This document shows, piece by piece, positions 1-6,908 of a DNA stretch of 10,011 bases. Each line of letters opens with the position of its first letter. The first letter of the stretch is position 1. Made by a program: the position numbers and the translations under genes. The notes below the pieces were generated by a model. The model was not told where the DNA came from. It made no database searches and saw only the letters and a list, made by a program, of their open reading frames with translations. The DNA comes from Chromatiaceae bacterium (GTDB lineage Bacteria; Pseudomonadota; Gammaproteobacteria; Chromatiales; Chromatiaceae), in NCBI GenBank assembly GCA_012962365.1, contig DTXR01000292.1:1-10011 (forward strand). Direction: 5' to 3'.

Positions 1-390
<390 letters not shown>

Positions 391-402
391 GGAGAAACTG
401 TC

Positions 403-633
403 GTGACCCAGGAATTCAATGACTCACCCGAGCCCGGCTGGGGATTGCCGGCCACCTTGAAGATCATCGCCGCCATCGTCGTGATGATCATTACCGGTGG
501 CGCCATCCTGTATGTGCTGGACATACTTACCCTCGATACGTTCAAAACCCTGTCGATCAAAACAGCGCTGGTAGGCGGTGTATTGATAGTGGCTGGTCTG
601 GTGTTGGGGTTGTTGGCGCGAAGTAAAAACTGA
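403..633 (+). CDS. Small two-helix membrane protein of unknown function
   Basis: I do not recognise this 76-residue protein. It has a short polar N-terminus (about residues 1-16), a hydrophobic segment at about 18-41, a short linker rich in Thr/Leu/Asp, a second hydrophobic segment at about 53-71 and a basic tail (ARSKN). This suggests a two-pass inner-membrane protein with both ends in the cytoplasm. The start is GTG, preceded by GGAG at 391-394 with an 8-nt gap, which supports translation. It begins 12 nt after the tgt stop, so it is probably the last gene of the tgt transcript. It occupies the place where yajC often stands, but it is not YajC: YajC has one N-terminal helix followed by a soluble basic domain, and that is absent here. 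The coding call rests on position, ribosome site and a coherent membrane pattern; the function is unknown. Confidence 0.8.
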   Translation: MTQEFNDSPEPGWGLPATLKIIAAIVVMIITGGAILYVLDILTLDTFKTLSIKTALVGGVLIVAGLVLGLLARSKN

Positions 634-651
634 ACCTGGCTTGAGACGCCC

Positions 652-680
652 TTGATACCGTCCGCATTAGCGCCTATTTT
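652..680 (+). promoter_or_regulatory. Putative sigma70 promoter for the PEBP-polX unit
   Basis: TTGATA (652-657, five of six matches to the -35 consensus) is followed after 17 nt by TATTTT (675-680, four of six matches to the -10 consensus). The spacing is ideal, and the element lies in the 80-nt gap between the small membrane protein gene and the PEBP gene. This is consensus matching by eye and is not proof. Confidence 0.4.
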
Positions 681-692
681 TAAAATATAGGC
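672..692. repeat. AT-rich imperfect palindrome, possible operator
   Basis: GCCTAT (672-677) and ATAGGC (687-692) form perfect inverted arms around an A/T core. The core also pairs except for one T:T position (678/686). No T-run follows on either strand, so it does not look like an intrinsic terminator. It overlaps the putative -10 element and lies just upstream of the strong ribosome site of the PEBP gene, which fits an operator better. Confidence 0.4.
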
Positions 693-713
693 TTAAGAAA
701 AGGAGGTGTCGTA

Positions 714-1178
714 GTGAGCATGCAGATTCAATCCCCGGTATTTGAAGCGGGGAAAGCCATCCCAGGTATCTATACCTGTGATGGAGATGATATTTCTCCA
801 CCGCTGCAATGGGCGGCTGTTCCAGCAGGAACCCGCAGCCTTGCGCTCATCGTCGATGATCCTGATGCTCCAGATCCTGCGGCGCCAAAAATGGTGTGGG
901 TGCATTGGGTGCTCTACAACCTGCCACCTGATTCCGCCGGGTTACCCGAAGCCGTGACTGAGCTACCGACAGGCACACAGGAAGGTGTCAACGACTGGCA
1001 ACGTACCGGTTACGGCGGTCCTTGCCCGCCCATCGGGCGTCATCGCTATTTCTTCAAGCTCTATGCGCTGGATACGGAATTGCCAGATCTGGGAAAACCC
1101 ACGAAAGATCAGCTGCTCCAGGCCATGCAGGGTCATGTGATCGAAGATGCGGTGCTCATGGGAACCTATTCCCACTGA
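714..1178 (+). CDS. YbhB/YbcL family PEBP (Raf-kinase-inhibitor-like) protein
   Basis: This is a 154-residue cytosolic protein of the bacterial phosphatidylethanolamine-binding-protein family (UPF0098, YbhB/YbcL). The family has a small anion-binding pocket, and its bacterial role is unclear. Visible signatures are DDISPPLQW (25-33), LALIVDDPDAP (43-53), the pocket His in VWVHWVLYNLP (61-71), YGGPCPP (100-106) and GRHRYFFKLYALD (108-120). Length matches the family. There is no signal peptide. The GTG at 714 is preferred because a full AGGAGG (701-706) sits 7 nt before it; the in-frame ATG at 720 would be 13 nt away. polX begins 18 nt downstream with its own ribosome site, so the two are probably co-transcribed. 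The family call is secure, but no substrate can be read from the sequence. Confidence 0.93.
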   Translation: MSMQIQSPVFEAGKAIPGIYTCDGDDISPPLQWAAVPAGTRSLALIVDDPDAPDPAAPKMVWVHWVLYNLPPDSAGLPEAVTELPTGTQEGVNDWQRTGYGGPCPPIGRHRYFFKLYALDTELPDLGKPTKDQLLQAMQGHVIEDAVLMGTYSH

Positions 1179-1195
1179 TCGGATGAAAGGGACTC

Positions 1196-2917
1196 ATGGC
1201 TGTTACCAACAATGAAATAGCGGTCATTTTCAATCGTATTGGCGATATTCTCGAGATTCAGGGGGAAAATCCTTTTCGTGTGCGTGCCTATCGCAATGCC
1301 GCACGCATGGTGCAGGGGCTTTCCAGCAGTCTGGCGGAAATGGTGGAGCAAGGCGAATCTCTCGAAGCCCTACCCACCATTGGCAAGGATCTGGCCGCCA
1401 AGATCCGTGAGATCGTCACCACGGGTTCTCTACGCAAGCTCCGGCAGCTGGAAACGTCTGTTTCACCAGGCGTAGTCGATTTGCTTAAGGTGCCGGGGTT
1501 GGGTCCAAAACGCCTGAAACTGCTGCGTGACTATCTGAATATTCATGATGTGAATGAGCTGGAAAATGCAGCGCGCCAGGGGCTGGTGCGGCAACTGCCC
1601 GGTTTCGGGCAAAAGACAGAACAGAATATCCTGCGCGAGCTGCAGGATCTGCAGCATCGCGTCCGGCGTTTTCTGTGGGCCGAAGTGGAGGATATTGCGG
1701 AACAGCTGGTGACCTACCTGCGCAAACAGCCCGGCGTGAAGAAGGTGGAAATGGCCGGCAGTTACCGTCGCCGCAGGGAAACTGTGGGCGACCTGGATAT
1801 CCTGGTCAGCGCGGCGAAGGATTCGAAGGTGATGGATGCCTTTACCGCTTTCGAAGCGGTTGAACGGGTGATCTCCAAGGGACATACACGTTCAACTGTC
1901 GTATTGCGCACGGGATTGCAGGTGGACTTGCGTGTGGTGCCGCAGGTCAGCTTTGGCGCGGCCTGGCATTATTTTACCGGCAGCAAGGCGCACAATATTG
2001 CCGTGCGGGTGATGGGTGTACAGCGGGGCCTGAAGGTCAACGAGTACGGCATCTTCGACAAACGGGGCAAGCGCATTGCTGGGCGCACAGAAAAGGAAAT
2101 CTACGATCAGATGGAGTTGCAATGGATGGAGCCCGAGCTACGCGAGCAGCGGGGCGAACTGGAAGCCGCTGCGGCAGGCCGGCTGCCAAAGCTGGTCGTC
2201 GGAAGCGACCTGCGGGGTGATCTGCATTGCCACACCACGCGCAGTGATGGTCAGAACTCTATGGAAGCCATGGCGAACGCGGCCAAGACATTGGGTCATG
2301 ACTATCTGGCCATCACCGAGCACAGCCTACACCTGCGGGTGGCGCGGGGGCTTGCTGCCGATGACCTGTTGGCGCATTGCGAGGCCATCGACAGGCTCAA
2401 CGGGAAGCGGAAAGGCATCCGTCTGTTGAAAGGGGTGGAAGTGGACATCCTCGAAGATGGCTCTCTGGACATGCCCGATCACGTGTTGCAAAGGCTGGAT
2501 ATCTGCCTGGGCGCCATTCATTTTGCTTTTGGGCTGTCTGAGCAAAAACAGACCGAGCGGGTTATTCGCGCCATGGATAATCCGAATGTCAACATCCTGG
2601 CGCATCCCACGGCACGGCTTATCGGCAAACGTTCTGCCTGCCGTCTGGACATGGAGCAGGTCATGGATGCGGCGTTGGAACGGGGATGCTATCTGGAGCT
2701 CAATTCACAACCTCAACGGCTGGATCTGAATGATGTGTACTGCCGTATGGCGAAAGAACGTGGACTCAAGGTGGTGATTTCCACAGATGCCCATAGCACC
2801 GGCCAACTGGGCTATTTGCGCTATGGTGTCGCGCAGGCACGGCGGGGCTGGCTGGAAAAAGGGGATGTGCTCAACACCAGGGGGCTGACATCCCTGCTCA
2901 AGATGTTGCAGCGTTGA
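1196..2917 (+). CDS. polX: DNA polymerase X / 3'-5' exonuclease (POLXc + PHP domains)
   Basis: This is a 573-residue bacterial family X DNA polymerase, a gap-filling repair enzyme whose C-terminal PHP domain gives metal-dependent 3'-5' exonuclease and AP-endonuclease activities in studied homologues. An N-terminal helical 8-kDa-like region carries helix-hairpin-helix segments (LPTIGK at 59-64, VPGLGPK at 99-105, LPGFGQK at 134-140). The polymerase core follows, with GSYRRRRETVGDLDIL; catalytic aspartates are Asp199, Asp201 and Asp244, and YFTGSKAHN is at 259-267. The PHP domain runs from about 335: His344, His346, Asp351, His376, Glu415, His442, His470, Asp531 and His533 are all present, so both active sites look intact. 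Length equals the usual bacterial PolX. The ATG at 1196 has AAAGGGA just upstream. The 3' end overlaps the convergent HAD gene by 20 nt. Confidence 0.96.
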   Translation: MAVTNNEIAVIFNRIGDILEIQGENPFRVRAYRNAARMVQGLSSSLAEMVEQGESLEALPTIGKDLAAKIREIVTTGSLRKLRQLETSVSPGVVDLLKVPGLGPKRLKLLRDYLNIHDVNELENAARQGLVRQLPGFGQKTEQNILRELQDLQHRVRRFLWAEVEDIAEQLVTYLRKQPGVKKVEMAGSYRRRRETVGDLDILVSAAKDSKVMDAFTAFEAVERVISKGHTRSTVVLRTGLQVDLRVVPQVSFGAAWHYFTGSKAHNIAVRVMGVQRGLKVNEYGIFDKRGKRIAGRTEKEIYDQMELQWMEPELREQRGELEAAAAGRLPKLVVGSDLRGDLHCHTTRSDGQNSMEAMANAAKTLGHDYLAITEHSLHLRVARGLAADDLLAHCEAIDRLNGKRKGIRLLKGVEVDILEDGSLDMPDHVLQRLDICLGAIHFAFGLSEQKQTERVIRAMDNPNVNILAHPTARLIGKRSACRLDMEQVMDAALERGCYLELNSQPQRLDLNDVYCRMAKERGLKVVISTDAHSTGQLGYLRYGVAQARRGWLEKGDVLNTRGLTSLLKMLQR

Positions 2918-3524
2918 GTCTTTGCATCAGTTCCTGCTCCAACTGCTCCCTGTTCACAAACAGGAGGGTTCGCAGACCCCGAGACTGCGCCCGCTCGACG
3001 TTTCCCGGCGAGTCATCGATAAAAAGTATTTCCCCGGGCACCACGCCCAGCTTTTCCGCGACCTTGTCAAAAACTTCCGGATCACGTTTTCCCATGCCAA
3101 GATAGTAGCTGTTGAAAACCACATCGAAATGATCAAAAAAATGATCTCGGGCTTCCAGTTCATCCAGCCAATTCGTCTGGTCGCTGAGTATGCCCACGCG
3201 ATAACCCTGATGTTTCAGGTCGTCGACGATATCCAACATCCAGGGTCGCAACCGGAAGCGTTGCAATATTTCATTGCGCAGGGCTGATGTGTCAGCAGTG
3301 ATTCCGTATCTGTGTCGCAATAGTTGCCAAAACTGCTCTTCGGTTCCCCCGCCCAACAGATAGCGGCTCTCGTAGACGGCATCCATTGCGGGTTCCAGCA
3401 AGGAACCGGGCTTCAGCCCGTTCTTTCTGGCAATCTCCGCGAGTCCGTCGCGAAAACCCTCATCGGCAAGCACGCCACCAAAGTCGAAAAGAATGGTTGA
3501 GATATCAATGCCAGTGTCATTCAT
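2898..3524 (-). CDS. HAD-superfamily hydrolase (subfamily IA, YihX-like)
   Basis: This is a 208-residue cytosolic HAD phosphatase-type protein. Motif I is LFDFGGVL with the nucleophile Asp14, motif II is GILSDQT (Ser114), motif III is Lys146 in GKRDPEVF and motif IV is FIDDSPGN (Asp170, Asp171). Residues about 22-90 form the helical C1-type cap. The position two after the nucleophile, usually an Asp acting as acid/base, is Gly16. This resembles YihX-like members and may affect the kind of reaction, so phosphatase activity is likely but the substrate is unknown. The ATG at 3524 is the only start compatible with motif I, but no clear ribosome site precedes it. The upstream metallo-beta-lactamase gene stops 16 nt earlier, so translational coupling is likely. 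The end overlaps polX, which runs the other way. Confidence 0.92.
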   Translation of the reverse strand: MNDTGIDISTILFDFGGVLADEGFRDGLAEIARKNGLKPGSLLEPAMDAVYESRYLLGGGTEEQFWQLLRHRYGITADTSALRNEILQRFRLRPWMLDIVDDLKHQGYRVGILSDQTNWLDELEARDHFFDHFDVVFNSYYLGMGKRDPEVFDKVAEKLGVVPGEILFIDDSPGNVERAQSRGLRTLLFVNREQLEQELMQRLNAATS

Positions 3525-3540
3525 GGTGTGGTGGAAGTGA

Positions 3541-4326
3541 TCAAAAATCTATCCTGATTTCGCCCAGCAGGTCGGTGCGGAGCACTTTGATCCCGGCGTT
3601 TTCCATTCGCCGGATAACTTCTGCCGATGGGTAGCCTCGGATATTGTTCCGGTTCACTGAAATGATGGCCTGAAGTGGGTGAATCCTGTCGATGAAAGCT
3701 GGGCTGCTGGCATCCGCCGCACCGTGGTGCCCGACTACCAGAACATCAATGCGGGATGGCAGGTGCTTGCTCATCAGCAAAGCCTGCTCCACCTTTTTGT
3801 CGGCATCTCCCATGACCAGTATCTGCCTGCCTTTTGCCTCCAGAAGCAGTACCAGGGAGTGCCGGTTCAAATTGTTGCCTGTAAAATGTTCTGGCCAGAG
3901 AAATGTCAGCGTTATTCCCTGCCAGATGAATGTCTTTCCGGCACCAATTGTCCGCCTGTGAGGATCATGGAGAAGTGCTTCATTGACCCAGCGGGTAAGG
4001 TCTGGCCTGACATCCTTTGGCAAGGGGTGGCCGCTGTAGAGCACAGGTGTTTCGGGAAAGGCCTCGCGCAGACGAAAATAACCGCCTGCGTGATCCGGGT
4101 GCAAGTGGGTCAAGATCAGGTAATCCAGATGCTTTATGCCCAGATTCTGGAGACGATCCAGTACGTGGCGAGCCATGCCCGGATGCCCTGTGTCGATGAG
4201 TATGCCCCGGTCTTCCTGTTTGAGCAGCAGGGCCTGGCCTTCGCCTACATCCAGCGCAATCAGACTGAGGGCAGCCTGGGTGGGCAGTGCAAGGCAAAGT
4301 AGCAATAAACAGAACAGATGCTTCAT
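3541..4326 (-). CDS. Exported ComEC/Rec2-type metallo-beta-lactamase-fold protein
   Basis: This 261-residue protein resembles the free-standing form of the C-terminal metallo-beta-lactamase domain of the DNA-uptake protein ComEC, without the channel domain. Residues 1-18 look like a Sec signal peptide (MKHLFCLLLLC, then a TQA site), so the protein is probably periplasmic. The Cys residues do not sit in a convincing lipobox. The domain shows LDVGEGQALL (25-34), ILIDTG (42-47), the metal motif THLHPDHAGG (73-82; His74, His76, Asp78, His79), NNLNRHSLVL (151-160), VMGDADKKVE (171-180) and VGHHGAADASS (198-208). These are the marks of ComEC-like hydrolases, so a nuclease or phosphodiesterase role is possible but not shown. 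Its ATG overlaps the stop of the VanZ-like gene as ATGA, which indicates coupled expression. The HAD gene follows after 16 nt. Confidence 0.93.
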   Translation of the reverse strand: MKHLFCLLLLCLALPTQAALSLIALDVGEGQALLLKQEDRGILIDTGHPGMARHVLDRLQNLGIKHLDYLILTHLHPDHAGGYFRLREAFPETPVLYSGHPLPKDVRPDLTRWVNEALLHDPHRRTIGAGKTFIWQGITLTFLWPEHFTGNNLNRHSLVLLLEAKGRQILVMGDADKKVEQALLMSKHLPSRIDVLVVGHHGAADASSPAFIDRIHPLQAIISVNRNNIRGYPSAEVIRRMENAGIKVLRTDLLGEIRIDF

Positions 4327-4856
4327 CTTCGCGTACCGAAAAATGCGGCTGCCGCCCCGCCCAGGCTGGCGAGCACATTGAGTCCTACATCCCGCCAGTC
4401 ACCGACCCGGTCGGGCAGCGCCCATTGCAGCGCTTCATCCAGCCCGGCGCCCGCCACGGCGACAGCCAATGCAGTCAGGGGAGAAAACAGCAGCATGGAG
4501 GCAAAGCCGAAACTGCCGAACAGAATGAAATGCAGACGTTCTTCAACAAGGGGCAGGCTCAGGGGAAGCAGGATGAACAAGGGAACCAGCCATAGCAGGT
4601 GCCAGATCAGCCAGGTTTTTTTCTGTGCGCGATACCAGGCAACAAGACCGCCCAGCAGGAGCAATGAAAAAAAACCGAAAAGCAGTGCCAGGCTTGTTGA
4701 GGACAAAGCAGATTTCATCATCCGTTGCAGCGGCCGGCCATAGGTTGAAAAAAGGGGGATCAACAGCGCCAGCAGCAGCCAGAACCACAGAACGCTGTTT
4801 TTTCGGGAGTCGGCTAGTCGCATAGATCCAAGAGTCCGGGTAACAGGCCCGAACAA
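4323..4856 (-). CDS. VanZ-like family integral membrane protein
   Basis: This is a polytopic membrane protein of up to 177 residues with about five or six hydrophobic segments (about 22-37, 53-74, 82-103, 108-135 and 157-173). The conserved VanZ-type polar residues are present: EERLHFILFG (105-114) and GLDEALQWALPDR, followed by DW-RD-N (Asp140, Glu141, Gln144, Arg150, Asp156, Asn160). VanZ itself gives teicoplanin resistance, but most family members have no known role and resistance should not be assumed here. The longest reading frame starts at a TTG (4856) with no visible ribosome site. An ATG at 4823 would remove 11 residues before the first membrane segment and is at least as likely. It is the first gene of the three-gene minus-strand unit and overlaps the next gene by 4 nt. 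Confidence 0.88.
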   Translation of the reverse strand: MFGPVTRTLGSMRLADSRKNSVLWFWLLLALLIPLFSTYGRPLQRMMKSALSSTSLALLFGFFSLLLLGGLVAWYRAQKKTWLIWHLLWLVPLFILLPLSLPLVEERLHFILFGSFGFASMLLFSPLTALAVAVAGAGLDEALQWALPDRVGDWRDVGLNVLASLGGAAAAFFGTRR

Positions 4857-4866
4857 GCAACTGCTA

Positions 4867-4896
4867 TTGACATTGGGCCCGGAGATGCCATGTTAT
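4867..4896 (+). promoter_or_regulatory. Putative sigma70 promoter in the divergent gap, driving the host-attachment gene
   Basis: A perfect TTGACA (4867-4872) is followed after 18 nt by TGTTAT (4891-4896, four of six matches to the -10 consensus). The expected transcript start would be about 30 nt before the ATG at 4932. The neighbouring TTATAA (4893-4898) is its own reverse complement, so the opposite strand also offers a -10-like TATAAC for the VanZ unit, but its -35 is weak. This is consensus matching by eye. Confidence 0.45.
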
Positions 4897-4931
4897 AAGA
4901 ACGAGGTGCAATAACCAAGAGGATCAGGGGT

Positions 4932-5369
4932 ATGACGATTTCATGGGTACTGGCTGCAGATAGCAGCTACGCAAAAATCCTACAGTCTGATGGCCGGACG
5001 GCTCCCTTAAATTTGCTTGAAGAGCGAGAACATCCGGACGCACGTAGAAAGAATGCCGATCTCTACAGTGATAGTGCAGGGCGCAGTTTTGACAGTGGGG
5101 GACACGGGCGTCATGCCATGGAACCTGGAACCGATGCAAAAACGACTGAAGCACAGCGTTTCGCCCGGGAATTGTGTGAGAAGTTGCGTGCTGCTGCCTT
5201 GCAGGGTGAGTACGAGAAACTCTACATACTGGCAGCACCGGCCTTTCTGGGTATCCTGCGTGAATGCCTGGCTGAAAATGTGAAATCGCGTATTGCGGGT
5301 GAAATCTCCAAGGATGTTGCCAGACAGACTGCAGAGGAAATTCGAGACAAACTTCCGGATTTTCTTTAA
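4932..5369 (+). CDS. Host attachment family protein
   Basis: This 145-residue soluble protein matches the 'host attachment protein' family (Pfam PF10116 type). The name comes from plant-associated bacteria. The family is common in free-living proteobacteria, and the biochemical function is not established. Recognisable features are the N-terminal strand SWVLAADSSYAKIL (4-17), LNLLEEREHPDAR (26-38), the glycine-rich GRSFDSGGHGRHAMEP (50-65), FARELCEKL (77-85) and the C-terminal core LYILAAPAFLGILRECL (97-113). The length fits the family. The start is supported by AAGAGGA (4917-4923), 8 nt before the ATG. No signal peptide or membrane segment is seen, so the protein is expected in the cytosol despite its name. 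The lipase-maturation-factor homologue begins 32 nt after its stop, probably in the same transcript. Confidence 0.9.
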   Translation: MTISWVLAADSSYAKILQSDGRTAPLNLLEEREHPDARRKNADLYSDSAGRSFDSGGHGRHAMEPGTDAKTTEAQRFARELCEKLRAAALQGEYEKLYILAAPAFLGILRECLAENVKSRIAGEISKDVARQTAEEIRDKLPDFL

Positions 5370-5401
5370 CCTGACCGGCAAAGGCCCACCGAGACAGGTG
5401 T

Positions 5402-6895
5402 ATGGTTGGATACATGTCCCGGCTAAGTCGATCGCTCCAGGGGATTGAGACGGGGACGCTGATGGCATTGTTTCGGCCGAGGCCGGAGTTTCAGCTTGCC
5501 GCCAGACTGTTTCTCAAAGTATTGGCGCTGATTTACTTCGCGGCCTTTGTCTCGATTGCTGCGCAGATTGCCGGCCTGGCAGGGCCGGATGGCATACTGC
5601 CTTTCGATGTGTATCTGGAGAATGCCTGGCAGGTATTGGGCTATCAGGCGTGGTTGAAGGTGCCCACGCTGTTTTGGTTGAATGCTTCAGATATGGCATT
5701 GCAGGCGGCGGCATGGGCGGGTGCAGCTTTTGCTGTATTGCTGTTGCTGGGTCGCTGGCCGCTGTTCTCCCTGATTGCAATGTTTGTGCTTTATCTGTCC
5801 CTGTACAGGGCAGGGCAGGTGTTCATGAACTTTCAATGGGACACACTGCTGCTTGAAGCTGGTCTGCTTGGCGTGTTTCTGCAGCTCAGTCCAAGTGCGC
5901 TGGTGCTGTTCCTTTTCCACTGGCTGCTGTTCCGTCTGCGTTTCATGTCCGGTGTTTTCAAGCTGGTAAGTGGTGACCCTTCCTGGGCCGGTTTTACTGC
6001 GCTGGACTACTACTTCGAGACCCAGCCCTTGCCCCATATCGGCGCCTGGTATGCGCACCAGCTGCCGGTGTGGTTGCATCACGTTGGTGTTGGCTTCACC
6101 TTCTTTACTGAGTTGCTGGTGCCTTTTTTCATCTTCCTGCCACGGCCTTTTCGTCTGACAGCCGTTGCCGTCACGCTGTTCATGCAGGGAATGATTCTGG
6201 CGACCAGTAACCACAATTTCTTCAATTTGCTGACCATCGCTCTCTGTATCCTGCTGTTGGACGAAAAGGCCATTCGCCGGGTTCTGAGGAAGAAAGACAA
6301 TGGCGAATCGCGCGTGCCACCCGATCTACCGGGTCTGGTGCATAGATTGGCACTGAGCGCTCTGGCGGTGCTGTTGCTCTTCGCTAGTACGACCGGTTTG
6401 TTCACGCTGGCTACCGGTCAGCATCTGCCATCGGAGCCGGTTCGGCGGTTGGTACAAGGCTTTGGTGTGGGTGCCGTTTATCATGTGTTTCCCACCATGC
6501 AGATGACCAGGCAGGAACTGATCGTGGAAGGTTCGCACGATGGAAAGCAGTGGAAGGAATATACTTTCAGCTACAAGCCCCAGGCACTGGACAAACGGCC
6601 CGCCTATGTCGTGCCCCATCAGCCGAGATTGGACTGGATGATGTGGTTTGTCCCTACGCAACATCCTGTGCAGATGGCCTGGTTCGGTGAATTCCTGGCC
6701 GGGCTGAAACGTGGCTCGCCAAGGATCCTCGCATTGCTGGACAACAATCCCTTTCCGGGGACGCCGCCCCCTTTCTTGCGCGTAACGGCTTGGAGATACC
6801 GTTTCAGTACAGCTGACGAACGAAAAGAAAGCGGCGAATGGTGGCAGCGGGAATACATCGGCATCTTCCCTTTTGTGCCGCCACGAAAACCATAA
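5402..6895 (+). CDS. Lipase maturation factor (LMF) family membrane protein
   Basis: This 497-residue polytopic membrane protein is homologous to vertebrate LMF1, an endoplasmic-reticulum chaperone for lipoprotein lipase. The role of the bacterial members is unknown. Hydrophobic segments lie at about 38-60, 98-117, 121-138, 148-176, 226-247, 253-287 and 316-337. Family landmarks are GPDGILP (61-67), NFQWDTLLLEAG (143-154), RFMSGVFKL-SGDPSW (180-195), LDYYFETQPLP (201-211), the ATSNHNFFN turn (267-275) and a soluble C-terminal domain with VEGSHDGKQWKEY (375-387), VPHQPRLDW (404-412) and WWQREYIG (480-487). The start is uncertain: ATG 5402 gives the longest form, but 5414 and 5462 (GGGG at 5452-5455 before it) are possible and leave the membrane part intact. 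It ends 13 nt before the convergent xseA gene. No lipase gene is seen nearby. Confidence 0.9.
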   Translation: MVGYMSRLSRSLQGIETGTLMALFRPRPEFQLAARLFLKVLALIYFAAFVSIAAQIAGLAGPDGILPFDVYLENAWQVLGYQAWLKVPTLFWLNASDMALQAAAWAGAAFAVLLLLGRWPLFSLIAMFVLYLSLYRAGQVFMNFQWDTLLLEAGLLGVFLQLSPSALVLFLFHWLLFRLRFMSGVFKLVSGDPSWAGFTALDYYFETQPLPHIGAWYAHQLPVWLHHVGVGFTFFTELLVPFFIFLPRPFRLTAVAVTLFMQGMILATSNHNFFNLLTIALCILLLDEKAIRRVLRKKDNGESRVPPDLPGLVHRLALSALAVLLLFASTTGLFTLATGQHLPSEPVRRLVQGFGVGAVYHVFPTMQMTRQELIVEGSHDGKQWKEYTFSYKPQALDKRPAYVVPHQPRLDWMMWFVPTQHPVQMAWFGEFLAGLKRGSPRILALLDNNPFPGTPPPFLRVTAWRYRFSTADERKESGEWWQREYIGIFPFVPPRKP

Positions 6896-6908
6896 ATACA
6901 GAGACAGG

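Noticed and set aside
672..692. The palindrome read as an intrinsic terminator for the tgt unit
   Set aside because: The stem is A/T-rich with a central mismatch, and neither strand has a following T-run.
2922..3287. A 121-codon + strand frame downstream of polX
   Set aside because: It is antisense to the HAD gene, whose four motifs are complete, and has no ribosome site.
3679..4302. A 207-codon open frame on the + strand
   Set aside because: It lies wholly antisense to the MBL gene, which has all its family motifs. The translated product has no recognisable pattern, and no promoter or ribosome site supports it.
4323..4856. The VanZ-like gene as a glycopeptide resistance determinant
   Set aside because: No vanHAX or regulatory genes are present. 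The family is broad, and Gram-negative members have no established resistance role.
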